Shown: positions 9,367 through 19,390, numbered from the stretch's first letter. The stretch: 64,000 bases of DNA from Bacteroidota bacterium (GCA_029557895.1 JAKQHT010000023.1:62001-126000), one strand, 5' to 3'. The notes: generated by a model from the sequence alone, not told the origin. Made by a program: numbers and translations.

Positions 9367-10770
9367 ATGACCATATACCATATCAGTGCCGAGTGTTTTC
9401 CCATCGCAAAGGTTGGTGGGCTGGGCGACGTTGTGGGCGCATTGCCAAAATACCAAAATGCACTCGGCGAAAGCAGTAGTGTCATCATGCCCTTTTATGA
9501 CAACAAGTACACAAGGACCCACGAGTTTGAACTGATCCACTCGGGCAGGCTCCAACTGGGCATGCCCATGGATTATAACATCCTCACTCTCAAAAACAAC
9601 GATTTGGGGTTTAATGTCTATTTTGTGGATGTCCCTTATCTGCTTTACAAGGATTATGTATATTCAAGTAATGATACGGGGCGGTTTTTGGCATTTCAGA
9701 TAGCGGCTCTCAACTGGCTCGTGCAGCTCGAGAAAGTGCCGGACATCGTGCATTGCCACGACCACCACACTGGACTCATTCCATTTATGATGTCGCAGTG
9801 CTACGCCTATCAACGGTTGCGCCAAACACCATCGGTCATTACCATACACAACGGCCAGTACCAAGGGTGGTTCAGCCACGACCTGGTACACCTTATTCCG
9901 CCATTCGATTTTGGCAAAGTGGGATTGCTGGACTGGAACAAGCTTGTAAATCCACTTGCTGCCGGCATCAAATGTGCCTGGAAAGTCACGACCGTGTCGC
10001 CAAGTTATATGAATGAGCTAAAATATGCCGCCAATGGACTGGAACATCTGCTCCGGACGGAAAGCCACAAATGCGTGGGCATTCTCAACGGTATCGATTC
10101 TGAAGTGTGGAATCCCAAAACGGATACTTACATTGAAAAAAACTACACCATCAAATCCGTTGAATCTGGCAAAGCGGCCAACAAAGCTTGGGTCTGCCAG
10201 CAATTTGGCCTTAATCCAGAATTGCCGTTATTTGTGTTCATAGGCAGGTTGGTTGGTGAAAAAGGTGCCGATCTGCTCCCCTACATTTTTGAAGAGGCTC
10301 TATGGTCAAGAAAGTTGTGCGTGTTGATGCTCGGCTCGGGCGATAACCGCGTGGAGAACCAATTGGAAAGCCTGAAACACGCCCATGTGGGTTACTATAA
10401 CAACTATATTGGTTATAACGAAAAACTTTCGCACCTCCTGTATGCCGCAGCCGATTTTCTACTGATGCCTTCACGCGTGGAACCTTGTGGGCTTAACCAA
10501 ATGTATGCGCTCCGATACGGTACCGTTCCGGTTGTAAACAGTGTGGGCGGTCTTATGGACACAGTAATCGATGTGGGCGAAAATGGGTTTGGCATACGAC
10601 ACTCCGGGCCAACGGTCCATGAAGTCGTCCATGCCATGGGGCGTGGCGTTGCATTTTATGGATACAAGGACCATTTTAAGAAAAATCGCCGATTAATGAT
10701 GCAGATAGACCATTCTTGGGACACTTCTGCAAAAACCTATATCAATCTATATCAATCCATACAACTATAA
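9367..10770 (+). CDS. glgA: glycogen synthase (ADP-glucose-dependent, GT5)
   Basis: Transfers glucose from ADP-glucose to the non-reducing end of alpha-1,4-glucan. The N-terminus carries the KVGGLGDVVGALPK motif, whose lysine (residue 15) contacts the nucleotide sugar. The C-terminal Rossmann domain has FIGRLVGEKGADLL and the acceptor/donor motif PSRVEPCGLNQMYALRYGTV with the expected ExxxxxxE-type region, then NSVGGLMDTV. The 467-residue length fits bacterial GlgA. The glgC gene starts three bases after the stop, so synthesis of ADP-glucose and its polymerisation are encoded together. No branching enzyme (glgB) is in the window, unlike many glycogen operons. Confidence 0.95.
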   Translation: MTIYHISAECFPIAKVGGLGDVVGALPKYQNALGESSSVIMPFYDNKYTRTHEFELIHSGRLQLGMPMDYNILTLKNNDLGFNVYFVDVPYLLYKDYVYSSNDTGRFLAFQIAALNWLVQLEKVPDIVHCHDHHTGLIPFMMSQCYAYQRLRQTPSVITIHNGQYQGWFSHDLVHLIPPFDFGKVGLLDWNKLVNPLAAGIKCAWKVTTVSPSYMNELKYAANGLEHLLRTESHKCVGILNGIDSEVWNPKTDTYIEKNYTIKSVESGKAANKAWVCQQFGLNPELPLFVFIGRLVGEKGADLLPYIFEEALWSRKLCVLMLGSGDNRVENQLESLKHAHVGYYNNYIGYNEKLSHLLYAAADFLLMPSRVEPCGLNQMYALRYGTVPVVNSVGGLMDTVIDVGENGFGIRHSGPTVHEVVHAMGRGVAFYGYKDHFKKNRRLMMQIDHSWDTSAKTYINLYQSIQL

Positions 10771-10773
10771 ATT

Positions 10774-12039
10774 ATGTACGACGATAATGTGATTTCAATA
10801 ATTCTCGGTGGCGGACAGGGTTCGCGACTGTACCCTTTAACAGAAAAAAGGTCGAAACCGGCCGTGCCGATCGCGGGAAAATACCGTTTGGTGGACATCC
10901 CCATTTCCAATTGTATCAACTCAAACATCAAGCGGATATTTGTGCTGACACAATTCAACTCGGCATCGCTCAACAAGCACATCAAAAACACTTACCATTT
11001 CAGCTTTTTCAGCACGGCATTTGTGGATGTTTTGGCTGCAGAACAAACAATGGACAACACCACCTGGTTCCAGGGAACGGCAGATGCGGTCAGGCAGAGC
11101 ATGCACCACTTTTTGAACCACGATTTTGAGTATGCGCTCATTCTATCTGGCGATCAGCTCTACCAAATGGACTTTACCAAAATGCTGGATGCACACATAG
11201 AGAGCAATGCAGAGATATCCATTGCCACGCTCCCGGTAAAGGCGAAAGAGGCCACCTCTTTTGGCATCCTAAAAACCGATGAAAACAATGTGATCACGTC
11301 CTTTATCGAAAAACCGGACGCCAGTCTTTTGCCGGAGTGGACCTCGCAAGTAAGTGACGACATGAAGCGTGCCGGGAGGAACTATCTCGCTTCTATGGGT
11401 ATCTATATTTTCAATCGGGATTTGTTGGTAAAACTTATGGGAAATCCCGACACCAATGATTTTGGGAAAGAAATCATCCCGCAATCCATCCATAAGCACA
11501 AAACCTTGAGTTACCAGTTTGAGGGTTATTGGACCGATATTGGGAATATCGATTCGTTTTTTGAAGCCAACCTCGGCCTTACCGACGAAATTCCTCAATT
11601 CGATCTCTTTAACAACATAAACCGAATCTATACCCGAGCCCGTATGCTGCCCACTACCAAAATTTCGGGCACCACGCTCAATCGGGCAGTTATTGCGGAG
11701 GGTTGCATCATCAATGCCGCAAAAGTGGAACATTCCGTTATCGGTATCCGATCTCGGATTGGGCATGAATCCACGGTCATCAATACTTATATGATGGGGT
11801 CTGACAGCTATCAAACCTTGAGCGAGGTGACTTCAAAATCCAAGATTCCGATGGGTATCGGCGAAAGGTGCTTTATCAAAAATGCCATCATCGACAAAAA
11901 CTGTTGCATTGGCAACGACGTGAGGATCAATGGTAGCCAAAATTCAAAGGATATTGAAACAGATACATACGTCATCAAAGAAGGCATTGTGGTCATCAAA
12001 AAAGGCGCTGTAATTCCACACGGATCGGTGATAATCTGA
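10774..12039 (+). CDS. glgC: glucose-1-phosphate adenylyltransferase
   Basis: Makes ADP-glucose from ATP and glucose 1-phosphate, the committed step of glycogen synthesis. The N-terminus has the nucleotidyltransferase signature LGGGQGSRLYPLTEKRSKPA followed by VPIAGKYRLVDIPISN. The product-binding YWTDIGNIDSFFEANL and a left-handed beta-helix C-terminal domain (repeating valine/isoleucine hexads, VIAEGCII, IKNAIIDKNCCIG) are also visible. The 421-residue length is typical. It sits three bases after glgA and is followed by a strong hairpin terminator, so glgA-glgC form a two-gene unit. Confidence 0.95.
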   Translation: MYDDNVISIILGGGQGSRLYPLTEKRSKPAVPIAGKYRLVDIPISNCINSNIKRIFVLTQFNSASLNKHIKNTYHFSFFSTAFVDVLAAEQTMDNTTWFQGTADAVRQSMHHFLNHDFEYALILSGDQLYQMDFTKMLDAHIESNAEISIATLPVKAKEATSFGILKTDENNVITSFIEKPDASLLPEWTSQVSDDMKRAGRNYLASMGIYIFNRDLLVKLMGNPDTNDFGKEIIPQSIHKHKTLSYQFEGYWTDIGNIDSFFEANLGLTDEIPQFDLFNNINRIYTRARMLPTTKISGTTLNRAVIAEGCIINAAKVEHSVIGIRSRIGHESTVINTYMMGSDSYQTLSEVTSKSKIPMGIGERCFIKNAIIDKNCCIGNDVRINGSQNSKDIETDTYVIKEGIVVIKKGAVIPHGSVII

Positions 12040-12080
12040 TTTATAAAGCTAGTCAATTTTAAAAATCGCGTAAATTTAGG

Positions 12081-12120
12081 ATTGAACCGGCAAGCCCGCG
12101 TTGTTTGCCGGTTCAATTTT
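12081..12120. terminator. bidirectional terminator between glgC and the antiporter gene
   Basis: A perfect 13-base-pair stem (ATTGAACCGGCAA with TTGCCGGTTCAAT) closes an 11-base loop. T-rich DNA follows on the plus strand, with an A/T-rich flank on the other side. It lies between convergent genes. Confidence 0.8.
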
Positions 12121-12129
12121 ATTTTGCGG

Positions 12130-14154
12130 TTAGGGATAGATCACAAACCTACTGTTTGACGCAAAATGCTTTTCGAGTTTTGCCGGGAGCTTGTCGAGAG
12201 CGCCCAAATAGGATGTTGCGCCCTTTCGGGCAGAGACAAGCACGAACAGGTCGTCTTCGTTTATGCTCCTTGAAAGTATCAGGAAGTCTTCCCAGTCTGT
12301 AAATGGTTTTATATTGATTGACGCCGGTAGTTTTGCCTGTTTCAACAATTTTTGAACTGCTTTTTCGGTTTGACCGTTGCAATAGAGAAGTATGGGGATG
12401 CTCAATTCCTGTGCCAGTCTTGCAATTTTGGAGACCCAAAACCCAAAACCCGTTTCGTGTTCAGCAAATGGTGGCACGGCGGCTACAATCCGCTTGTGCA
12501 ACACCATTGGTTTTTGTAAATGGCATATAAATGTTGTCTTATCGGTATTGTTCAATATGCTATCCACCTTATCGCCAATAAGCTTGTCAATAAATCCCGC
12601 ACGCTGTGGCCAACCAAGGATGATGACATCTGCCATTATTTCCCTTGAAATCCGGGCTATCCCGCTTGCCGCGTTGTGATCAATGGTCGTTATGATATTG
12701 ACATCGGTCTCGGAGGCGGATGCTTCTCTTACAAATTCTTCTAACTTGTTCCTTGCCTTGAGGATATTGATTTCGGCTTCGTCATTATTGGATACCACAG
12801 AAAGAATAGAGATGGGGTTGGTCGATTTTTTGTCTTTGATGGTCACGGCCAACTCCATAAGCTTGTCGATATTGGACACATTGGCTATCGGAATAAGGAT
12901 TTGTTCTTTCTGCGTCCCATTGGTTTTTAATAGCGCTTCGGTGTCTTCTTCGGATTCGATCACTATTTTTTTTGCTGCCTTTTCAGTAGCCAGAGAAGCA
13001 ACGATACAGGTTATCAGGATAAGTATGATGGTACCGTTGAGTATGTTTTCGTCCAATATGTTTGCCCTATATCCTACCAAGATTACCGCAAGTGTTGCTG
13101 CAGCATGGGCTCCGCTCAATCCAAAAATGAGTTGGCGTTGTGCTTTTGAGTATTTAAAGACAAGTTGGGTAAACCATGCGGCAACCCATTTTCCGAATAA
13201 GGCAACCGCCGAAAGTGTTCCGGCCACAATGAGTGCCGTTGGTCCGCTTAATATGACGCTCACATCGACCAACATTCCCACACTAATAAGGAAAAAGGGG
13301 ATAAATAACGAATTGCCGATAAACTCTATCCGGTTCATCAAAGCCGATGAATGAGGGATGAGCTTGTTGAGCGCCAATCCCGCAACAAATGCGCCGATAA
13401 TGGGTTCAACCCCTGCCACTTCGGCCAAAAAGGCCGCAAAGAACACCACAGAAAGCACAAAAATGTAGTGTGAGTGCTTTTCACTTTCAAGCTTTTTGAA
13501 AAACCATTTGGCAATTCGTGGAATGACAAAAAACATAATGGCCGAAAAAATAGCCAACGAGATGGCAAGACGAATCCAAAACTCCTGGTTCAAGTTGCCC
13601 TGGCTATTCCCCATGATTACGGCAAGTATGATGAGAACGGCAGTATCTGTAAGTATGGTCCCGCCCACGGTAATGGCGACCGCTTGATTTTTTGATATTC
13701 CAAATTTGCTCACTATCGGATATGCAACGAGCGTATGTGTGGCAAACATACTCGCCGTAAGCAAGCTTGCGTTAAAATCATAACCCAACAAGTAATGGCA
13801 AACGGGAAAACCGATTGCCAAGGGTAAAATAAACGTAAAAAAACCAAACAATAGGCTTTTGTTGCGGTTGGACTTGAATTCGTTCATGTCAAGTTCAAGA
13901 CCCGCAATGAACATGATGTATAGCAACCCAATGGTTGAAAACAACTCGATAGCAGAATTTTTTTCGAGGATATTAAACCCGTGCGGACCGATGACAACAC
14001 CTGCAACAATTAATCCGATAATCCCCGGAATGTTCAACTTTCTCAACAGAATGGGAGATAATAGAATTATGAACAGGATCAATGAGAATACTAGGACAGG
14101 ATTTTGTAGAGGTAATTCAAATTCGTGCAATAGGTGGTTAAAAAAGTCGGTCAT
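12130..14154 (-). CDS. CPA2-family cation:proton antiporter with Usp-like C-terminal region
   Basis: A 674-residue inner-membrane exchanger of the Na+/H+ exchanger (KefB/CPA2) type. About 12 hydrophobic segments fill residues 20-400, with the family landmarks GLIVAGVVIGPHG, LFIAGLELD-like FIAGLELDMNEF, TDTAVLIIL and VEPIIGAFVAGLALN. From about residue 415 a cytoplasmic region follows with universal-stress-protein-like features (ILIPIANVSNIDKLMELAVT, ADVIILGWPQRAG), apparently two Usp-like halves. This fusion is known in Bacteroidota antiporters. The ion specificity (Na+ or K+) cannot be read from sequence. It is convergent with glgC, the two separated by the shared terminator. Confidence 0.88.
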   Translation of the reverse strand: MTDFFNHLLHEFELPLQNPVLVFSLILFIILLSPILLRKLNIPGIIGLIVAGVVIGPHGFNILEKNSAIELFSTIGLLYIMFIAGLELDMNEFKSNRNKSLLFGFFTFILPLAIGFPVCHYLLGYDFNASLLTASMFATHTLVAYPIVSKFGISKNQAVAITVGGTILTDTAVLIILAVIMGNSQGNLNQEFWIRLAISLAIFSAIMFFVIPRIAKWFFKKLESEKHSHYIFVLSVVFFAAFLAEVAGVEPIIGAFVAGLALNKLIPHSSALMNRIEFIGNSLFIPFFLISVGMLVDVSVILSGPTALIVAGTLSAVALFGKWVAAWFTQLVFKYSKAQRQLIFGLSGAHAAATLAVILVGYRANILDENILNGTIILILITCIVASLATEKAAKKIVIESEEDTEALLKTNGTQKEQILIPIANVSNIDKLMELAVTIKDKKSTNPISILSVVSNNDEAEINILKARNKLEEFVREASASETDVNIITTIDHNAASGIARISREIMADVIILGWPQRAGFIDKLIGDKVDSILNNTDKTTFICHLQKPMVLHKRIVAAVPPFAEHETGFGFWVSKIARLAQELSIPILLYCNGQTEKAVQKLLKQAKLPASINIKPFTDWEDFLILSRSINEDDLFVLVSARKGATSYLGALDKLPAKLEKHFASNSRFVIYP

Positions 14155-14349
14155 TTTCTATTGTTTTATGGCCTTTTACTTGTGATAAACGGAGTAAATG
14201 TGCTGTCGGCAAATGTTGTATCTTGAACAATCAAAAGTCGTTTAGCCTACACAAATCATTGCGTTTTTATGGCGCTATTCTGTTTTGAAATATAGTCGCT
14301 TTTTTTTAAAATTATCTTTTTTTTCCTTTTTTTTAACATCTGTTAAGAT

Positions 14350-14706
14350 TCATTTTTTTGATTTGCGCTCTGAAACATAATATAGCCGTTTTAAGCTTCT
14401 CTTTAGCAGGGCGAACCTAAAAATGCCTATCGCCATGAACACAACACTAAAAACGAGTGACAAAAAAGCCAGGAACTTGAAGTTTGGGAAAGCTTCCAAC
14501 TGAAAAAAGGCAATTCCCGCCAACAATAAGTACAATGACGAACGTATGTACGAAAGCAACGTGCGCTCGTTGGCCAGTCGGGTACGCTCAATGGCAAGGT
14601 AATCTCTTAAAATAATTTCCTCATCGGGTTTAAAATCTCGCCCAAACCTCAATAGCTCCATTTTTTTGAGGTGCAAAGGCATTTCTATAACACGTTTGAT
14701 TCCCAT
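14350..14706 (-). CDS. DUF202 inner-membrane protein
   Basis: A 118-residue protein with the DUF202 (YidH-like) signature RDYLAIERTRLANERTLLSY, followed by two predicted transmembrane helices (about residues 56-72 and 80-100). Family members are small inner-membrane proteins of unknown function. Alternative in-frame ATGs eight and fifteen codons downstream are possible starts. It lies 195 bases upstream (in sequence order, downstream in coordinates) of the antiporter start with no obvious shared signal; that gap holds only T-rich runs near 14310-14340. Confidence 0.8.
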   Translation of the reverse strand: MGIKRVIEMPLHLKKMELLRFGRDFKPDEEIILRDYLAIERTRLANERTLLSYIRSSLYLLLAGIAFFQLEAFPNFKFLAFLSLVFSVVFMAIGIFRFALLKRSLKRLYYVSERKSKK

Positions 14707-14864
14707 GATTGCATAATTTCACATAAAAATAGTTCATTTACGAAAGCTTTCAAAAAGTATCCGTACAGAGATAAGCCAATAAATGTTAATAAATTCTAAG
14801 ATGAACACATTTTAAAGAAGCGATTTAGTATTTTGCGCATTATTTATCATACCCATAAACATCA

Positions 14865-15731
14865 ATGCAACTATACCCAATAGAGGCCGGAAATTTTAAG
14901 CTCGATGGGGGAGCTATGTTTGGCGTTGTTCCAAAAACGCTTTGGTCAAGAACCAATCCTGCTGATGCCAATAATATGATAGATATTGCGGCAAGATGTT
15001 TGCTTATTGAGGACGGCAATCGGTTGATCCTGATTGATACGGGTATGGGCGATAAACAAAGCGAAAAGTTTTTTGGGTATTACCATCTTTGGGGCGACCA
15101 CTCCATGGATCGCTCTCTAAAAAACTATGGGTTCTGCCGTGACGACATTACCGACGTTTTTATGACCCATCTGCACTTTGACCATTGCGGAGGAAGCATC
15201 CGATGGAACAAAGACAGAAGCGGTTACGAACCCGCATTCAAAAATGCGTCATTCTGGAGCAACCAAGATCACTGGGAATGGGCCACAAAACCCAACAACA
15301 GGGAAAAGGCATCGTTCCTGAAAGAAAACATTATCCCTATGCAAGAAAGTGGGCAATTGCGATTTACGGAACTCCCAAATGATGGAAAAACCATTAAAAG
15401 CACCGAACTCGGTTTTGATGTCTTTTTTGCCGACGGACATACCGACAAACAAATGATTCCCTTAATCAGTTATAAAGACAAAACCATCGCATTTATGGCA
15501 GATCTGTTGCCAACAGCAGGCCATTTGCCATTGCCCTATGTAATGGGCTACGACACCCGGCCATTGATCACACTCGAAGAAAAACAACAATTTCTCGATA
15601 TGGCGGCAGATGGCAATTTTTTCCTTTTTTTGGAACACGATGCACACAACCAAATCATAACAGTGAAACATACCGATAGAGGCGTGGCACTGAACGAAAT
15701 TTACACAACCAACGAAATATTCACTAAATAA
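14865..15731 (+). CDS. metallo-beta-lactamase-fold hydrolase
   Basis: A 288-residue MBL-fold hydrolase without a signal peptide. The zinc motif THLHFDHCGG (HxHxDH) is present at about residues 105-114, with LIDTGMGD upstream and further ligands expected in FADGHTDKQ and the MADLLPTAGH and EHDAHN region. This arrangement resembles lactonase-like or arylsulfatase-like MBL proteins. The substrate is unknown; quorum-quenching lactonase activity would be a guess. The S8 protease gene begins 13 bases downstream on the same strand, so the two are probably co-transcribed. Confidence 0.85.
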   Translation: MQLYPIEAGNFKLDGGAMFGVVPKTLWSRTNPADANNMIDIAARCLLIEDGNRLILIDTGMGDKQSEKFFGYYHLWGDHSMDRSLKNYGFCRDDITDVFMTHLHFDHCGGSIRWNKDRSGYEPAFKNASFWSNQDHWEWATKPNNREKASFLKENIIPMQESGQLRFTELPNDGKTIKSTELGFDVFFADGHTDKQMIPLISYKDKTIAFMADLLPTAGHLPLPYVMGYDTRPLITLEEKQQFLDMAADGNFFLFLEHDAHNQIITVKHTDRGVALNEIYTTNEIFTK

Positions 15732-15744
15732 CAATTAAAACAAC

Positions 15745-17367
15745 ATGAAATTACATTTAAGATCATTTCTGCTTACCTATGTATTGGCAGCCACTTTATT
15801 TGGTTGCGGAGGAACATCCGGAGTCATTTCCACTCCTGTAGAAAACATTGATACAATGCCGCTCAAGGCATCGGAGCTCACGGAAAATGAGAAAAAATCC
15901 TGGGGCCTTTTGGATCTTGCCAAAGATACGATCCCGGGCATGAGCGTTGAACGTGCCTATGAAAACATCATCAAAAACAAAAAAGGCCAAACCGTCATCG
16001 TAGCGGTTATTGACTCCGGTATCGATATAGACCATGAAGACCTGAACGGTGTTATTTGGAAAAACACAAAAGAAATACCCAACAACGGCAAGGACGATGA
16101 CAATAACGGTTATGTAGACGACATCCACGGATGGAACTTCTTGGGAGATGCCTACGACGAACAATTGGAATACGTGCGGTTGCTCGCAAGTGGAAACACC
16201 AGCGACCCGAGATACGCTGAAGCTCAAAAAATTTACGATGAAGAAGTGCAGAAATACACCAACTACAAGATACGCTACGAGCAAATGTTGCAACAGATAA
16301 CAGCTGCAGATGATGCCATTGCAAAACACCTTGGTAAAACCAATTACACCAAAGAAGAAGTAAACGCGATAAAAACAACAGACGAAAGCTTGGAACAATC
16401 CGTAGCAATCATGAAGTATGTGTATAGCCTCGATATGGGTTCTGCAGCAGATTTTAAAAATGAACTCCAAGAAGGTCTTGTGAGCATTCATGAACGATTG
16501 AACTTCAACCTCAACAAAGATTTCAAAGGGCGCACAACAGGCGATAACCCCGACGATCTCGATGACAAACCCGGATATGGCAACGGAAATGTAAAACACG
16601 TGAAAAAAAGCGAAAGCCACGGAACACACGTAGCAGCCATCATTGCTGCAAAACGAGACAATGGTTTGGGCATGAATGGTGTGGCCAATAACGTAAAAAT
16701 CATGCCAATCAGGGCGGTGCCTAACGGCGATGAATATGACAAAGATGTAGCTCTCGCCATTAGGTATGCCGTTGACAATGGCGCCAAGGTTATCAACGCC
16801 AGTTTTGGGAAGTCGTTTTCACCACACAGCAATTGGGTGTACGATGCTTTAAAATATGCATCAGACAATGATGTTGTTTTTGTTCATGCAGCAGGTAATG
16901 ACAGCAAAAACCTTGATGTTGAGTTTAATTTTCCGAACGATCAGGTAAACAACGGCCCTGAAGTTTCTTCAAGTTTTATCTCCGTAGGAGCCTTGGATCC
17001 CGTTTATGGCACCAAAATGGTGTCTGGATTTTCCAATTATGGAAAGATCAATGTGGATATCTTCGCTCCTGGAGGAAAAATTTACTCGGCAACACCCGAA
17101 AATGAGTACGATACCAAAGGTGGCACATCCATGGCTGCACCTGGAGTTGCTGGTATTGCGGCACTGATACGCTCGCATTACCCGAGCCTTACGGCTGCAC
17201 AGGTCAAGGATATCATCATCAACTCTGGCACACCATTGACAACCAAGGTAATTGTTGGTGGAGACAGTAATAACGTTCAATCGTTTAGCAATCTGTCAAA
17301 ATCAGGTAAAATAGCCAATGCTTACAATGCCCTGATCATGGCCGAAACAATCGCAAAAAAACAATAG
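15745..17367 (+). CDS. subtilisin-family (S8) serine protease lipoprotein
   Basis: Predicted lipid-anchored secreted protease of 540 residues. A lipobox ends at Cys21 (TLFGC). The catalytic triad is complete: D90 in AVIDSGIDIDHEDL, H292 in ESHGTHVAAIIAA and S462 in GGTSMAAPGVAG, with oxyanion N385 in AAGNDS. The Asp-to-His spacing is about 200 residues, much more than the usual 30-40, because of a lysine/glutamate-rich, helix-prone insertion at about 135-260. Aspartate-rich segments after the Asp motif (GKDDDNNGYVDD) could bind calcium. It follows the MBL gene closely and ends in a strong terminator. Confidence 0.92.
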   Translation: MKLHLRSFLLTYVLAATLFGCGGTSGVISTPVENIDTMPLKASELTENEKKSWGLLDLAKDTIPGMSVERAYENIIKNKKGQTVIVAVIDSGIDIDHEDLNGVIWKNTKEIPNNGKDDDNNGYVDDIHGWNFLGDAYDEQLEYVRLLASGNTSDPRYAEAQKIYDEEVQKYTNYKIRYEQMLQQITAADDAIAKHLGKTNYTKEEVNAIKTTDESLEQSVAIMKYVYSLDMGSAADFKNELQEGLVSIHERLNFNLNKDFKGRTTGDNPDDLDDKPGYGNGNVKHVKKSESHGTHVAAIIAAKRDNGLGMNGVANNVKIMPIRAVPNGDEYDKDVALAIRYAVDNGAKVINASFGKSFSPHSNWVYDALKYASDNDVVFVHAAGNDSKNLDVEFNFPNDQVNNGPEVSSSFISVGALDPVYGTKMVSGFSNYGKINVDIFAPGGKIYSATPENEYDTKGGTSMAAPGVAGIAALIRSHYPSLTAAQVKDIIINSGTPLTTKVIVGGDSNNVQSFSNLSKSGKIANAYNALIMAETIAKKQ

Positions 17368-17380
17368 TTTTCAAACCCTA

Positions 17381-17415
17381 AAGGCTTGCAGAATGTGATT
17401 TCTGCAAGCCTTTTT
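17381..17415 (+). terminator. intrinsic terminator after the S8 protease gene
   Basis: A 13-base-pair stem (AAGGCTTGCAGAA with TTCTGCAAGCCTT) closes a five-base TGTGA loop and runs into TTTT. It lies 14 bases after the protease stop codon and just before the M1 peptidase start. Confidence 0.88.
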
Positions 17416-17429
17416 TAATTTCATATACC

Positions 17430-19313
17430 ATGCCTTCATCTAATTTTTGCTTAAAAGTAGTTTTGTGTTTTGCCTTTTTGGGAGCAATTCCTATTCAAGC
17501 TCAAAAAAAACCCGAACAAAAGTCAGCATATTGGCAACAACATGTAGATTACACCATGGACATTCAGATGGATGTCAAAACGTATCAATATACCGGAACA
17601 CAGCAATTGGTCTATACCAATAATTCGCCTGACGTTCTAAACCGCGTGTTCTATCATCTGTACTTCAATGCCTTCCAGCCCGGCAGCGAAATGGATGCCA
17701 GGCTCAAATCCATTACCGACCCCGATGGCAGGATGGTAAACAATATCGGAACAAAAGAAAACCCGATTTTTGAAAGTCGTATCAGCAAACTAAAGCCCGA
17801 CGAAATCGGTTATATAAAAGTAAATTCACTGAAACAAGACCGAAACCCGGTACAATATGAAACCATAGGTACCATTTTGGTTGTTACGCTTAACGAACCC
17901 ATCCAGCCGGGTGGCACAACGACTTTCGATATGGCGTTTGAAGCACAAGTTCCCGTACAGATCAGACGGTCGGGGCGCAACAACAAAGAAGGAGTGGCAC
18001 TATCCATGGCACAATGGTATCCCAAATTGGCAGAATATGACGATGAGGGTTGGCATGCAGACCCCTACATCGCAAGGGAATTTCATGGTGTTTGGGGCAA
18101 TTTTGACGTGAAAATCACTATTGATAAAAGTTATACAGTTGCCGGAACGGGCTATTTGCAAAACCCCAATGAAATCGGTCATGGCTATGAAACGCAAACT
18201 TTAAAAAATAAGAAAAGTAAAGAAAAAACACTGACCTGGCATTTTATAGCTCCCAACGTTCATGATTTTACCTGGGCCGCAGATCCACAATACATTCACG
18301 ACAAACTGCAGGTCGAAGACGGGCCAATGTTGCATTTTTTTTATAAGAATACCTTGCCAGAGGACAAAAAACAGAACTGGAAGAAACTCCAGCCCATTGC
18401 TTCAGAACTGATGCGCTATTATAGTGATGCCGTTGGTAAATATCCTTATGAGCAATATTCCATAATCCAAGCAGGCGATGGCGGGATGGAATATGGTATG
18501 TGCACCCTGATCGTGGGCGAAGGAAATCTTGACGGCCTCATTGGTGTGACGGCACACGAAATGGCCCATAGTTGGTTCCAGTTCTTACTGGCAACCAATG
18601 AATCCAAGCACGAATGGATGGACGAAGGCTTTACAAGCTATCTTGAAGACCGGGCGCTGAACGACATAAAAAACACCAAAAAGGCCAACCCATATTCAGA
18701 CGCTTATCGGGCTTATACATATTTGGCAAATTCTGGAAAAGAGCAACCGCAAACCACCCATGCTGACCGATATGCCTACAATCAGGTTTATTCTATTTCT
18801 GCTTACGCCAAAGGCGAAGTGTTTTTGGCGCAATTAGGCTATATCATCGGTGAAGATCATCTCGATGTGACCCTCAAGCGCTATTTTGACGAATGGGCCT
18901 TCAAACATCCGAAACCCATGGATTTTATCCGTGTTGCCGAAAAAGTATCGGGCCTTGAGCTGGATTGGTACCTAACAGACTGGACCCAAACCACCAATAC
19001 CATTGATTATGGCATAAAAAGCATCGATGCATCGGGAAATGTCACTAATATTACATTGGAACGCATTGGCCTGATGCCCATGCCGCTCGATATTGCGATT
19101 GAGTACACAGACGGCACAAAACAGGACTATCACGTCCCGCTACGAATGATGTACGGCACCAAAAACACTTCGGCAACCATCTTGAGCGATTGGGCTTGGG
19201 CATACCCAACTTACAAGTTCACCATCGATAAACCCCGTGACGAAATCAAATCAGTAACCATCGACCCAAAAGGTTTAATGGCCGATATCAATAGGGTAAA
19301 TAACACATTGTAA
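17430..19313 (+). CDS. M1-family metallopeptidase, secreted
   Basis: A 627-residue zinc peptidase with a signal peptide ending near residue 24 (LGAIPIQAQ). The gluzincin motif is intact: H376-E377-M-A-H380, with the third zinc ligand E399 18 residues later in WMDEGFTSY. The aminopeptidase GGMEYGM motif (M1 GxMEN-like, here without the Asn) precedes it at about residue 350. Its catalytic domain is shorter than aminopeptidase N and lacks the full C-terminal helical domain, as in many Bacteroidota M1 enzymes. It likely trims peptides in the periplasm or at the surface. Flanking terminators suggest a single-gene unit. Confidence 0.9.
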   Translation: MPSSNFCLKVVLCFAFLGAIPIQAQKKPEQKSAYWQQHVDYTMDIQMDVKTYQYTGTQQLVYTNNSPDVLNRVFYHLYFNAFQPGSEMDARLKSITDPDGRMVNNIGTKENPIFESRISKLKPDEIGYIKVNSLKQDRNPVQYETIGTILVVTLNEPIQPGGTTTFDMAFEAQVPVQIRRSGRNNKEGVALSMAQWYPKLAEYDDEGWHADPYIAREFHGVWGNFDVKITIDKSYTVAGTGYLQNPNEIGHGYETQTLKNKKSKEKTLTWHFIAPNVHDFTWAADPQYIHDKLQVEDGPMLHFFYKNTLPEDKKQNWKKLQPIASELMRYYSDAVGKYPYEQYSIIQAGDGGMEYGMCTLIVGEGNLDGLIGVTAHEMAHSWFQFLLATNESKHEWMDEGFTSYLEDRALNDIKNTKKANPYSDAYRAYTYLANSGKEQPQTTHADRYAYNQVYSISAYAKGEVFLAQLGYIIGEDHLDVTLKRYFDEWAFKHPKPMDFIRVAEKVSGLELDWYLTDWTQTTNTIDYGIKSIDASGNVTNITLERIGLMPMPLDIAIEYTDGTKQDYHVPLRMMYGTKNTSATILSDWAWAYPTYKFTIDKPRDEIKSVTIDPKGLMADINRVNNTL

Positions 19314-19334
19314 CCACATCCCGTGCGCCCGCTT

Positions 19335-19366
19335 AAAAAAACCGCTTTTGGAAGCGGTTTTTTATT
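19335..19366 (+). terminator. intrinsic terminator after the M1 peptidase gene
   Basis: AAAAAACCGCTT pairs with AAGCGGTTTTTT around a TTGG loop, followed by a T-rich tail. It lies 21 bases after the stop codon. Confidence 0.85.
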
Positions 19367-19390
19367 TGAAATTGATCTGTATCTTTACCG

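Noticed and set aside
15796-16629. 277-codon antisense frame inside the S8 protease gene
   Set aside because: Its composition is rich in Cys, Phe and Val as expected for the reverse of a Glu/Lys/Asp-rich stretch; the plus-strand gene has an intact catalytic triad.
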